A DNA stretch of 64,000 nucleotides, taken from NCBI GenBank assembly GCA_964030475.1, contig CAXIPT010000002.1:7601513-7665512 (forward strand), read 5' to 3'. The position numbers and the translations under genes are program-made. This DNA is from Tethya wilhelma. Its lineage: Eukaryota; Porifera; Demospongiae; Tethyida; Tethyidae. Below the pieces are notes generated by a model. That model saw only the letters and a list, made by a program, of their open reading frames with translations. It did no database searches and was not told where the DNA came from. This document shows positions 23,101 to 34,089 of the stretch, piece after piece; positions within the stretch are counted from its first letter, which is position 1, and every line of letters begins with the position of its first letter.

Positions 23101-26100
23101 AATTATTAACTTGTTACAATATTATTATTAACTTAAATCTGTGAATTAAAATTAATTTAAGCAACTCGAAATTTGTTACTTAAAAAAGTCATAATTTATG
23201 ATACATACGGTAGCATCCAACACTCACCAGTAGGAGTACTGTCCAGTACTCTGAGGTCAAACTTGCCCTCCACCCCACACCGGTAGTGACCAGTGTTACC
23301 ACAGTCCCACTGCACTAGAGCTGTTCTCCCTCCACCTGATGATGGCTCTGATATCTCCACCACTGTCCCCACATGACCCTCTCCTCCATCACTGGTGTCC
23401 ACTGGGTCCCAGTCACGACCACGAACCACTCTTAAACCACGACAAAATACCTATGGACGGGAAATATTGAGAGATAATGTTTATTTATTTTCACTTTATC
23501 ACAACAAATTATTACATTTGACTTAAATTTGTTTACTTACATGAGTTAAAAGTGGTAGAGTCAACATTTGAATCTGAGAAAAATTCTGAATTGTGTAACA
23601 ATGACACATACATAAGTATCTGTCAATTTAAATAATTATTTAAATATATTTAGTGTGTATGTCGGAGCTAATAATAATATTGAGTTGTGTGGTTGAACTA
23701 ACACTAATAAAACTGACTAGAATAAATGATATACCTACGATTCTCTAGCCTCGTACCCAGGCCTTCCCCAAAAAATGCGCGAGGAAAAAGGAGGGGAAGG
23801 CCTGATAAAACTTTTCACGTGCCTTACGTCAAAATTCTTGTTCGCGAAATGCGTGGGCGACACTAACGCACGTCTTTGCCAGGAAAACAAGCAACTAGGT
23901 TTTCTGGACTTGTCACTGTGAGTCAATGTCCACAACTAACTTTTTGTCCGACAATTTCTGAGTCTCTAACAGTGCTACTATAGGCAAATATCTGCTAACA
24001 AAAGTGATTTTGACAAAAAAGGGCTATTAGCACGCAAAAAAAAAAGCAAGAAATCTTAGACTAGTAGGTTTGCTAATTCATACCCACCTTTTGAGCTTTT
24101 TGAATGACACAATTACTGTTCTTTGGTAAGTATAGCCAATCTAGCAGACTGATCACACGCATGTGCAGCACGTTGGATTACGCCTTCCACCCACACTCAC
24201 TATAATTACCTGTCTACCACTCGTCTACCTCTCTGTTAGTTTTTGAAAGCATCATGTGAGAAGTTTTACCAGGCCTTCCGTGGCTTAACTTATATATATC
24301 TATATATACGCGCCGGGGAAGGCCTGGGAACGAGGCTAATAATTCTCACCAACAAACAAGAGAATTTAGCTAATATAATAATATCTTTCCAGTAATGTGA
24401 CTCCATTCCTTGCACACATATTATTTGCATCCTATATCCTCGTTATACTCGTACACTGTCTGCTAACACCCAATGAGATTTTTTGAACAACTTTTGATAA
24501 TATTATGTATTATGGGGAATCACAAAATTGGTTGGAATTTTAAAAAAAAAATATTTATGAATAGGAACTTGACAACCGTGCATGATCATAATCATGGATG
24601 TGTAGATGTGATTTACATACTCACGTGTTCTCCATTGGATACAGTGAGGGTAATGACTGGAGGATGGTGTGGGGAAGGAGGCGACAGAGCATTCAAGAGT
24701 TCAATATACACCATTAAAAAGAGGAATTTCATAAGCTTAGCTGAATCAGAAGTTGGAAATAACTCATAGTGTATCTGAATAAAGTGTATGTGCGTGCATG
24801 AATATGTAGATGTATACACATTAATTTTTGTTTGTGTATACATGAGACTTATACATGTCCTTTCAGCTAAGTTCAGACTTCCTCCCTAGCTATCAGACTA
24901 CATGCATGTGCAGTGAAAATTAATTTTGTCACTGCATGTATGTACTGTTGGTGTTATTGTATACACTCTCACTAGAACTGAACTTGTGGTTAACTCTTTA
25001 TAAATATGTTAGTAACATGTATAGTAGTATTATTGTTACACAATCANCATTGCATTAGGTGCACAGTACAATCTGCAACTTCATCAAATGGATGTGTCAA
25101 CTGCCTTTCTTCACGGAGAACTCCCAGATGAGGTGTTCATGAAGCAACCGGAAGGTTTCGTTGAGCCTGGCCAAGAACACCTTGTATGTCGTCTACAGCG
25201 AAGCATCTATGGGCTAAAGCAATCGCCCCGCTGTTGGAATCATGCAATGGATAACCATCTGAAAGAGATGCAGTTCAAACAGACATCAAGTGATCCGTGT
25301 CTATATGTGTCTACCAACTCAGAAGGAGAGATATTTCTCATAGCAGTCTATGTGGACGACATTATTCTTGGAGGTAGTAGTGAGAGGAAAATGATGACAG
25401 TGAAGAGGCTGCTCAGTAACAAGTTTGAAATGAAGGATTTAGGACCACTTCACTATTTTGTAGGAGTGACAGTCGCTCGAGATCAAGTTTCTGGACAGAT
25501 ATGGCTTGGTCAACCCACATATACCGAGAAGCTACTAGAGAAGTATGAAATGAGTGAGTGCAAACCAGTTAGCACACCTGTGAATCCTGATGTCAAGCTA
25601 ACAAAGTGTGAAAACGAAAGTGAGGTGTACAATCAGAAGATTTACCAAGCAGTTGTCGGCAGTTTGTTGTATCTGTCGACTAAAACTCGCCCTGATATTG
25701 CATATGCTGTAAGCTATGTGGCCCGTTTCTGTGCAAAACCTACCAAGGAACACTGGAACGCTGTCAAGAGAATTCTCAGGTACCTTAAGGGTACAATCCA
25801 GTTTGGTCTACTGTACAGAAGGAGCACTCCATCAATCACCACCGGATATTCGGATGCCGATTGGGCTGGTGACGTTGGAGACAGAAGATCAACATCTGGT
25901 TATCTGTTCATGTTAGGAGGTGCAGCTGTTAGTTGGAGAAGTTCAAAACAGTCATGTGTCGCCCTGTCGAGTGCAGAGGCGGAATACGTTGCCCTCTCTG
26001 CAGCAGCTCAAGAAGCTATATGGCTGCAACAGCTCACTAGTGACTTGCTGAATAGAAGTTTGCAAGAAATGACCATTACTATTCAAGAGGACAATCAATC

Positions 26101-26893
26101 TGCTATTTGTCTTGCCAAGAACCAACATGTGCATGGTAGGACCAAACACATCGATATCAAATATCACTTCATACGTGATTTGGTTGAGTCCGGACAAATC
26201 AAACTAGTGTACTGTCCCTCGGAAGACATGGTGGCTGACATGCTGACTAAAGGGCTACCTATTTCACAGTTTCAAAAGCTTCGTCAGTTGGCAGGCATAG
26301 CTGAACTCTAAACGTTCTAGCTGAGATTGAGAAGGAGTGTTGGTGTTATTGTATACACTCTCACTAGAACTGAACTTGTGGTTAACTCTTTATAAATATG
26401 TTAGTAACATGTATAGTAGTATTATTGTTACACAATCATTCATTTTATATAGAACATTCTAGACCTGATTCTATCACGTGATCTTACATGTGCTCATGCA
26501 GATTGATCTTTGTTGAGTTGTGTTTTTGTTGGCCATTAAGTTTCAAAGTGATTTCTAACATGTACATGCACCTCATATGACATAGATAGGGTAACTTACC
26601 TCAATATCATTGCAAATAAAATCCTCAATATCTTTTCTCTCATTCTCATACAGTCTACATAATACAACTTCCCTAAGTTTTTTCAATTTCTTCTTTCTTT
26701 GCAAGGTCCACTGTATGATTTCAAAGAACTAGTTATACCATTGTGACAGTCATAATATTAAAAATATTAATGTAAAATATTGCATAACCTAGGCTCATAA
26801 TTATTCACCATTTTTTGGTTTCTGATTGCCTTTTCAAGTTTCACTTCTGAATCCGTGACACCAGGAGTTGCCAAAAGTGCAATATTTTCAATA
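20121..26893 (-). CDS. G1: LRR end-MIB/HERC2-ZZ-MIB/HERC2-Death protein, 5' truncated by a gap
   Basis: Minus-strand exons: 26893-26809 (end of LRR, cut by N 26894), 26710-26600, 24774-24625, 23573-23541, 23450-23228, 22902-22716, 22456-22350, 22186-22107, 21838 to about 21764, 21008-20942, 20850-20786, 20688-20595, 20395-20121. Phases agree except at the 21764/21008 junction, where a transposon has landed. 23450-23228 encodes a MIB/HERC2 domain (VVRGRDWDPVD...VQWDCGNTGHYRCG). 22902-22716 encodes a ZZ zinc finger (CDSC, CSEC, CSHC). Exons 22456-20942 form a second MIB/HERC2 domain ending SSGGYYYPDHLPMLG. 20850-20786 is glutamine-rich. The last exon is a Death domain (NVGIQLNISISSLDDI, FTAMLKEWLERS). 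MIB/HERC2 and ZZ occur together in Mind-bomb ubiquitin ligases; Death domains recruit signalling adaptors. Paralogue: G2 at 37932-44625. Confidence 0.75.
21087..21763. mobile_element. 677-bp TIR element inserted in an exon of G1
   Basis: Ends are CTCAGG-GGCATTAAGGCATG and the inverse CATGCCTTAATGTACCTGAG. TC flanks both sides (21085-21086 and 21764-21765), a 2-bp duplication. The paralogous exon in G2 (near 39000) gives the empty site, ACTTTCCTTGGTAGC against G1's CCTTTC...TCCTTGGTAGC. An AT-rich palindrome at 21341-21522, built on TTAATTAATTATTAATTAAC, lies inside and may be a nested element. Confidence 0.8.
23746..24338. mobile_element. 593-bp TIR element in an intron of G1, Mutator-like
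   Basis: Ends TAGCCTCGTACCCAGGCCTT and AAGGCCTGGGAACGAGGCTA are inverted. Flanks ACGATTCTC (23737-23745) and ATAATTCTC (24339-24347) form a 9-bp direct repeat with two differences. It shares the TAG-initial ends and 9-bp duplication with the element at 9901-10554. No transposase. Confidence 0.75.
24946..26560 (+). mobile_element. Ty1/copia LTR retrotransposon in an intron of G1, interior mostly in a gap
   Basis: The 3' LTR is 26338-26560, starting TGTTGGTGTTATTGTATACA and ending CTAACA. It is preceded by a purine-rich primer tract (GAGAAGGAG). The 5' LTR starts at 24946 and is readable to 25046, where an N interrupts it. The 101 bp available for comparison are identical between the LTRs, implying recent insertion. 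TGTAC flanks the element on both sides (24941-24945 and 26561-26565), the expected 5-bp duplication. gag, protease and integrase are absent, presumably inside the gap. It lies between the G1 exons at 24774 and 26600, on the opposite strand. Confidence 0.9.
25050..26311 (+). CDS. pol: copia polyprotein fragment: reverse transcriptase and RNase H
   Basis: The frame is open from just after N 25047 to TAA at 26311 (about 420 residues) and lacks the N-terminal polyprotein. Typical copia blocks in order: QMDVSTAFLHGEL, YGLKQSPRCWN, AVYVDDIILGG with the catalytic YVDD, MKDLGPLHYFVGV, YRRSTPSITTGYSDADWAGD (RNase H start), SSAEAEYVALSAAAQEAIWL, and KHIDIKYHFIRD near the end. No internal stops. The product would copy element RNA into DNA in cytoplasmic particles. 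The frame ends 26 bp before the 3' LTR. Confidence 0.95.
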
Positions 26894-28509
26894 NTAGGGT
26901 ATCATTGCATCGTAAAGCAACCGTTCGAAGACTTTAGAAATGATACATAATAACGAAATGGGTCTGTAGTTTGATATAATCATTGGGTCACCTTTCTTTG
27001 GTACTGGTGTAATTTGGTGAGTTTTCCATTCATTTGGTATGGTGCAAGAATACAAACATGTCTGAAACAGTTGATACAGGGGTTCAGTTAGGGATTCTAC
27101 ACATGTTTTAAGTATACGAGGGTGAATTTCATTACAGCCCATTGACTTGGTTGGATCAATATTGCTTAGGATTTCAAATACTTCCGACCTGTTTATCGAG
27201 ACGGATGAGATGAATTCACTTGGAGGAGAATACACATTACTGTTGTTAGAGACATTGGAGTGTTTTGTTAGAGTAGAATTGAAGTATTCATTAAACAGGC
27301 CAGCAACAAGTTGGGGTTGGTCAATTATGTCACCATTATGCAGGATCTGGGTAACACTTTGTCTGCCATCGCGAAGCTCCTTAATGTGTTGATATAGTTT
27401 ACGGGGATTATGACGAAAAGTCAACGTAATGTGCTGGAGATGTTTTCCTTTGGCTTCAGCAATTAGTTGTTGCAGTTTCATCTCTGCATCCTCCAGCTTA
27501 GTTCTGCTGCTCTCAGATGGATGTTTCCTGTGGCGGCGCCGTATGGTGCGAACACAATTGATTTGGTGCCTAATTTTTCCGTTGAACCAAGAAGGTTGAT
27601 TAGATTTAGGGTTTGTGATTTTGGGTATGAAACAGTCCCGTGCGTATAGGATTGTGCTCTTTAGTTGAGTCCAAGTGGTTTCTACGTACATCCCCTGGGT
27701 ATGTAGTGTCTAGGAATTCGTCATATAGAAACTCATCCAACGATGAGAAGTTTCCTTTGGAATATAGAAACTTTTCAGTGTTGTGGGTGGCTTTGCGAGT
27801 ATCATTAACTTTGTAGTTGAATGAGACAAGATGATGATCTGACAGAGAGGACTGGATATTAACATTTGATAGTTTGGAAGGAGCATTCATTATAACAACA
27901 TCTAGAGTGTTTCCCTGTCTGTGGGTAGGGACATTAATGATTTGTGTTAAGTTTTTGCTGAAGAGAGTATTGCATAAATCATCAGAGATTCCTGTGGGTG
28001 CTGAGTAAGTAGGCCAGTCAATTTCAGGTGAATTTAAGTCTCCTACAAGTAAGATATTGTATTGGTCGGATGGTAGTGAGTTTACGAATTGTATTAGGCA
28101 TCTCCTGCGTGAGTCAGATTGAGGGGTTGTTGGGGGAATGTAAGTACATGTTAGTAGTGTTTTTGTAGATGTTCCAAAATTAAGTTCAATTGTAATGAGT
28201 TCCAGTGATTCATGTACTTTAATTAGTTTAGATCGAATGTTCTTGGATACAGCAATTAAGACACCACCTCCTCTATTCCCTCTATCTCGGCGATATATGT
28301 TATAGTTTTATGGAAGAATTTCACCGTTAAGAATTGAGTCGATCGTGTAACCATGTTTCAGTTATACAGCAAATGTCAATTTGTTTACTCAAGATCAATG
28401 GAATTAGAAAATCAATTTTGTTTACTAAGCTACGTGCGTTCCATAAAAGAATTGATAGTCAACATTCAGAGGAGGGATTTTCAGCAGTGTTCACTGACAG
28501 CATCTAGTG

Positions 28510-29200
28510 CTCTGGCAAGTTAAGGACCGGCTCCCTAATTAAGGAAAAAATTTATTCGAACTAACAATATCTTTATCATTTAACATGCTCTCACCATGGT
28601 AACGCATGTGAATGATGCTTCGAACATCCTTAATGATTTGCCCTGGTTACCAGAGTCACATGACCAATCTCATTATGAATATTCATGAAAATATCTTCAA
28701 TTAAAATCCCGGAAATGATATGCAGTTGCCATGGCAACCAAAATTTTTTCACTGAATCTTGTGTTATAGTACTATATTTTTATTCATTAATATCTTGGAT
28801 ATCATGTTGCCATGGAGAGCTACAGCTTGAAGAAGTAGGATATGTCAGTAAATTTTGGTGTGCATTAAATGGAAAGTGCTGCATATCTCTCCATGGCAAC
28901 ATGATATCCAAAATATTAATAAATAAAAATATAGTACTATATATAACACAAGATTTCACATAAAATTTTTGGTTGCCATGGCAACTGCATATCATTTCTG
29001 GAATTTTAATTGAAGATATTTTCATGAATATTCATAATAAGATTGGTCATGTGACTCTGGTAACCAGGGCAAATCATTAAGGATGTTCGGAGCATCATTT
29101 ATGTACGTTACTATGGTAATAGCGTAATAAATGATAAAGATATTCTTAGTTCGAATAATTTTTTGCCTTAATTAGGGAGCCGGTCCTTAACTTGCCAGAG
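28510..29200. mobile_element. 691-bp foldback element inside LINE copy 1
   Basis: Nearly the whole element is one inverted repeat: CTCTGGCAAGTTAAGGACCG at the left, its inverse ending CTTGCCAGAG at the right. Internal blocks such as GTTGCCATGGCAAC and TCCATGGCAACATGATATCC mirror each other. LINE copy 2 (48960-48985) preserves the uninterrupted site, so the boundaries are exact: GCATCTAGTGTAGCG there against GCATCTAGTG-element-TGTAGCG here, a TG duplication (or AGTG if the end is counted differently). Confidence 0.85.
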
Positions 29201-29280
29201 TGTAGCGTGGTTAGTTACATTGTAGGTAAGGTTTCTGACAGATCCATGTTCTTGTTCGTCTAGGTATAATGACTTGCCTC

Positions 29281-30144
29281 TTAATTTGATTCACTTTCTG
29301 TCAATGCCCGGGCCTTTTGTATCAAATCCCACCTTTTTTGTAGTAGGACCCGTTGAATCTTCCGCTGCTCGATGGTCATGTCTGGCTTTACAGAAACTCC
29401 TACTCCGAGTTTTGAGCGATTTGCTAGTATAGTGTGGACATCACTAGTGCGAAGGAGTGAGACTAGAATCGGTCTATTCTTTGATTCATTATATTTCCCG
29501 AGTCGTTTGCAATCTCTTACGCATGTACTGGGAACTTCAGGTGATATGTCTTGAATGACCTCGCACACTTGTTGGAAATCTTTTAGCTGTCGTTGCATTC
29601 TGTTTGTTCCCTTCTCGCTCTCATGGATACCAAACATAACAATATTGAAACGCTTCTCTTTGATTCCTTGTGCTGTAGGCTGTTGCGTAGATGCAGAAGG
29701 CTGCGGGCCCTTGCAGTTGCCTTGGCCTGCGGGTGGTGCATGATGAGCCTCGCTCTCAGTGCCAGAGGTAGTGGGGGCCATCTGGTTGGTTTTAAGAGCC
29801 TTACAAAGATGGAGGATCTCAGACTTTAAGGCTGTCACTTCTTGTTTAAGATTTGCAATAGTTTGCTGCTCCCACGGCAGTAGTGACAAAAGAAATGAGA
29901 CAAGTTGTCCAGTTTCTCAAAGGCGTTCTGGCTCATGCCTGCACAGACTCGGTGAATTCACCCTTGGCAGTCACCTTCGCAGATCGAAGACAGAGTCCTC
30001 TATCTCGTCTTTAATATCCTCCAAACAAACAACGCATTTTTCACGGTCAACAGCAGGGGCTGCGGTAAGATTCTTAGCAGGAGCTTTCCTGGCACTCTTA
30101 CTGGCTGTTGGCTTGCTGGCGTTTGCTTTCTTCTTTGGAGCCAT
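29281..30144 (-). pseudogene. LINE copy 1 ORF1 (PHD-like finger, coiled coil, RRM-like)
   Basis: Starts ATGGCTCCAAAG at 30144 with a basic N-terminus, then a zinc-finger block (CVVCLEDIKDEIEDSVFC), a coiled coil (TIANLKQEVTALKSEILHL) and an RRM-like domain (FNIVMFGIHESE, then CVRDCKRLGKYNESKNRP). PHD fingers in ORF1 are known in CR1/L2-type elements. The frame is shifted around 29890-30000 between the finger and the coiled coil. The protein would bind element RNA. Confidence 0.75.
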
Positions 30145-31710
30145 AGCTTGTTATCTAGAAGTATTTATGTCTGTCTAGTATCTATATTAATTCATGTAGT
30201 TATGTTCCTTCCTTATAGTGGCATATTGTATTATACCTGAATCACGTTATAGCATTGCATGAGCTAAGTTGAGTTATAATCATACAAATCCTGTAGTACT
30301 TTCATTGTTACCGACTCTATTCTGACGTCTTGTATACAGCTTTTGATAACACTAAACAAAAGCTGTAATGCCAGGCTAGAAACATGTAAAATATGAGCAG
30401 ATGGGAGGACTAAAATCTATGTCCCTCTCCATGGACCAGGGCTGAGGCTGCTCCTGATTCTTAACTTCTAGCATCTTGAATTTCAGAACGAAAATGGAAG
30501 CCACATGACCATGATTGTGACACTGTAAAAACTTCAAAGATTCAGTGCATACCAACAGAGCAGGATGGTAGAGTAGCCAGCTACCCTACATATATTGATA
30601 TGTCTTACTATGGGGGTTTTAGTCTTAAAGCAAGACAACAGATATTAAGCAGTGGCATTGGCATGGCATAGCATGCACATAGCGAGGTACATATGCTGAT
30701 GATTTATTACCAAAAAATATTACGTTTCACTGCTGCCTCCGATTGCAAAGTGCATGGCTGCAAATATACCAGATTTCTTTCTGCTTCTTAAAGTACTAAG
30801 AAGGTCTGGGCTGTATATAAGCCTGACAAGTATACACAATCTCATTATAGCTCATATTAATAGTTCATAATACTATATCTTCTGGGTTTACAATTATTGA
30901 GTTGCAATTTTACAGCAGGAATTTCCAACCAGAAACTTATAGCTAGTTGTTTATGTATTTTAAAAAATTTAATTAATCATGTGATGTGTCTAGAGAGCCG
31001 GCAGTCCGTATACTTTCCTATTGCTTTTGTATCGCAGAGTTACATATACAGTATCCGGATTCTGCCGGTGCTGTATTAAAGAACCGGCACCATTGACTGC
31101 AATATATTTAGCTTTAGTTTACGGAGCCGGTGCAGTAGACACAGCCTTTAATTAAAGGGTCCACAATTAAATTTCTACTATAAATATTAATCTCACTACA
31201 CACCAGATTTGTCTTTGAGTACTTGGTTTCTCACAACAAATCACAGTTAATTGTATGGAATTATTATACTACTCACATGTAAACTTGGAAGGCTCTTCAA
31301 GTGACTCTTCAATATAAACTAGTCTTCAATCGGAATGATGCCCGGGCCAGAACACATGACGGTTTAATCCAATCCTGAAATAGATAGTAATAATAAAGTA
31401 TCAGAGCCTTTAGAGAACTTAAGGCACAACACATCAGGTCTTCCCATTCCGAACTGTCTAGATGTTATTTTCACAGCCTCCCGGAAGCTGGTGGCATGGT
31501 GCCACACTAGTCCTAGACCCCACCTCCACACGTGACTTGCTGCAAGCTAGCTAGAGTAGGACGACGGAGGAAGAACTTCAAGACTCGTTCAACTGAGACT
31601 TCTTGGACATCAGTGATTTGAAAGAATTAATACACTTGAAGTTGTCCCCTAGACCTAGAACTAGCCTGCCCGAAAGGGCCGGATTTGCCACTTGACCCCG
31701 GCGTTCCTTC

Positions 31711-31759
31711 ATAGATAATATACTCCGGCTAGTATATATAGCCGGAGTATATTATCTAT
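31711..31759. mobile_element. ultra-short 49-bp perfect hairpin with 8-bp direct repeats
   Basis: Two perfect 21-nt arms, from ATAGATAATATACTCCGGCT on the left, with loop GTATATA. GTTCCTTC at 31703-31710 and again at 31761-31768 brackets it. Counting one more base on each side gives a 9-bp repeat with one mismatch. Flanking sequence after the hairpin is open (ASFEACRDHFKQDLP) but I do not recognise it. Confidence 0.7.
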
Positions 31760-31995
31760 GGTTCCTTCCACTGCTGTGGCCTCTTTTGAAGCATGCAGAG
31801 ATCATTTTAAACAAGACCTTCCCCCAAAACTTCATGTACCTTTGCTCACTATCAACGTAGTCTCGTGCCCAGCCCCACAGAAAATTGTGACCAACCTGCT
31901 CTGGGTGCGGTGTCACTGGGTGTGAAGCTTCTTCTTTTTCTTCCGATTAGTGCCCATCATCACGTTCAAACCAGTGACGGTTTTCTTTTATAATT

Positions 31996-33444
31996 ATGGC
32001 CTGTTCCGGACCTAGCCGAAAGCGTAAAAGACACGATGATAGTGAGAAGTTAGTCAGCAACAAGCAGTCAAGGACCGAGGAGGTAAGAAGTTTAACAGTG
32101 CCTTACAGTAGTTGCAGGATGTTTTATTCCTTCCTTGTAAAATTATGGAGAGATTGCTTCAGATCTGAGAGCCCACAGACATAGTCTATGTACAGAACTT
32201 CAGAAAACATAACAATGGAAAATGTTTTGCTCATGAATCATTATATTGATTATAATGTAGTGTAATTAATTTGTATGGTTATGTAGAACACTGAGGGCGA
32301 GCAGAGTGGAGGAATCTCCCTGACATGGAGAAAGATGGACCCGCAATTAATGAATGATCTAAAAGATGTGGTTTTCAAACCGTACAGGCTAGTAGAAGAG
32401 AGAACTGCCTTTCAGCATTGTTTTTCTGATGGCACAATTGGTTACGAACCAATCACGACTTCTTCTGGGAGCGGTACCACCCGGTGTGTTGGTTTTAGAT
32501 TCTTATCTTTCCTGAAGAAAAATAAGATTGAAAAAGTTCCAGTTATTGATGGCGAATTGCCAGCATCAGCCCCAGTTGCAGAAAATGTAATGTTTTACAA
32601 TATTTTGACCAGCTATTTCCAACAATTAGGAAGAGTGACTCTCAACTCAGACTACAAAAGTTTTCTTCAAGACAAGTATTTACCGAGTTCGAGTCCCAGT
32701 AGTAGCTCCAGTCAACATGTCGGTGATGACAACAGAGTTACGTGCAAGTCAATTGGCATTGGTGACCGCAAATTATGGTGGGGACAGCCAGATGCTTGTG
32801 TGAGGCCTCTGGATAAGCCCACACCAGTTGTTGCCACCTCGTCTAATCTTGATGATTCCATGCCAGTTGTTGTCACCTCGTCTAATCTTGACACTCAGTC
32901 GCAATTTAAGGCGAAAAAAATTACGAGTGCCAACCTTCCGCAGGCTATAGTAACGTCTATTGTTCACTCATTTACCCAAAACAGGAGGCATCCACGGTTG
33001 AATTCCGTGGTACCAACTCTTCTAATTAATGGAAGTGTGTTTCAAATAGTCCTGTATGACTGCTTTAAAGACGTGTTACTAGTGTCAAATGAAGTTAAGT
33101 ACAGGGAAGGCGATAAAATGATCCAACTGGGAACACTGGTTTTGTGGTTAATCATCAATCACAGGTATTTGTATTTATATTGTGTGTCGAGTGTCCTTTG
33201 TTGTGTGTTTACATTTGATTATAGTAACTTTGTATTGTCTTTGTTATCTTTATGTAGGGAGTTTCTTATGAGGTTTGGTGATGTTAGTGAGTATGTCTTT
33301 GGCTTAAAGGAATATGCTAAAAAGTACAAGTTGCTTGATTCATTTATGCAATTGAATCAGACTGGTATAGAATGGAAGAGACAGAAGCCAATACAAGGTT
33401 CCCCAGATATTCCAGTAGCAGTCTGCACCCTAAAGTGTAGTTGA
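31996..33444 (+). CDS. unknown protein with PD-(D/E)XK nuclease-like signature
   Basis: Three exons, 31996-32082, 32287-33164 and 33258-33444, giving 383 residues; all junctions are GT/AG with matching phase. ATG at 31996 opens a basic start (SRKRKRHDD), a likely nuclear localisation signal. Central part: serine-rich linker (SSSPSSSSSQ), then KLWWGQPDACV, then a short imperfect repeat (PVVATSSNLDDSM / PVVVTSSNLDTQS). Later come VLLVSNEVKYREGDKMIQLG and a hydrophobic helix. G-x-P-D followed by E-V-K and a downstream Q is the layout of PD-(D/E)XK nucleases, with an unusually long insertion between the acid and the ExK. The function is inferred from that pattern only. The second intron is 93 bp with no stop, so retaining it would add 31 residues in frame. 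Confidence 0.55.
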
Positions 33445-34088
33445 AAGACGGACCTCTCAATCTCAATGTGTTACCTTTTTTCACCATTCTCACCTCACGG
33501 TCATGATAATCTTTATTGAACATGTTTTAACTGTCTTTCAATGTGTTGTTTTTGCCTGTTTATTATAGTTTTATCACTGTCCTTTGTCTCAGTGTACATT
33601 AATTTTGTCATGCTTGTCTGTCCTTTGTCTCAGTGTACATTTGTCATGCTCATGCTTTCCGGCCGCCTTGGTCTCTGTGTACATTTGTCATTGCTAACAA
33701 AGTTTACGATGTCCAGATTACATTTGGCCATATCATGGGAGCCCCACAGTAGCATGTGTGTGTAATCATCCAACCTATATACCGCCTTCCCGTTCTAATT
33801 GTTCCAAATTAACTGCATGCCATGCCACGCCACGTGTGTATGAAAAATTGCATTTCAGTCATGTAACCACAATATATTGCAATGGGAAATGATCACATGC
33901 GCTTAGTGCTGACTCAGCACAAGCAGACTTGCCAACTCAGCAAAGGCGCAGTTCAAACAGTTTGTTTATAAGTGTTGAAGAATGAGATAATGTGTAAAGT
34001 TGACCTTTAGCTTAGTTTATCAAGTTTCATATTATCAAGTATTATTATATTCATAATTCTACCTTGGGCTCTCTACTCTTCATCTTAT
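33445..34088. other. 3' flank with an internal repeat, no gene
   Basis: The words GTCCTTTGTCTCAGTGTACA and close variants occur three times (33580-33690), a short degenerate tandem repeat. The rest is AT-rich up to N 34089. Confidence 0.4.
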
Positions 34089-34089
34089 N

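Larger units (their letters stand above)
26895..31545 (-). mobile_element. LINE copy 1 (CR1/L2-like), 3' end lost at a gap
   Basis: Highly similar to LINE copy 2 at 45987-51110. It begins immediately after N 26894 at the position equivalent to 47398, so the 3' 1.4 kb is missing. On the minus strand: 5' region 31545-30145, ORF1 from 30144, then ORF2 with endonuclease and RT (27691-26888 contains the RT start, KKGDPMIISNYRPISLL). ORF2 has several frameshifts and stops. Two insertions are absent from copy 2: a foldback element at 28510-29200 and about 180 bp near 30965-31150. Confidence 0.85.

Noticed and set aside
24640..24740. A signal-peptide-like start (MKFLFLMVYIELLNA) suggesting a separate secreted protein
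   Set aside because: The ATG lies inside a 150-nt exon whose upstream part is open and in phase with the preceding LRR exon. The same 50-codon exon exists in G2 (41293-41442).
28685..29025. Two 81-92-residue reading frames on opposite strands with nearly the same protein
   Set aside because: They are mirror images caused by the foldback element at 28510-29200.
29372..30178. Plus-strand frames of 60-139 residues in the LINE
   Set aside because: They are shadows of minus-strand ORF1, and the same false frames recur at 49141-49802.
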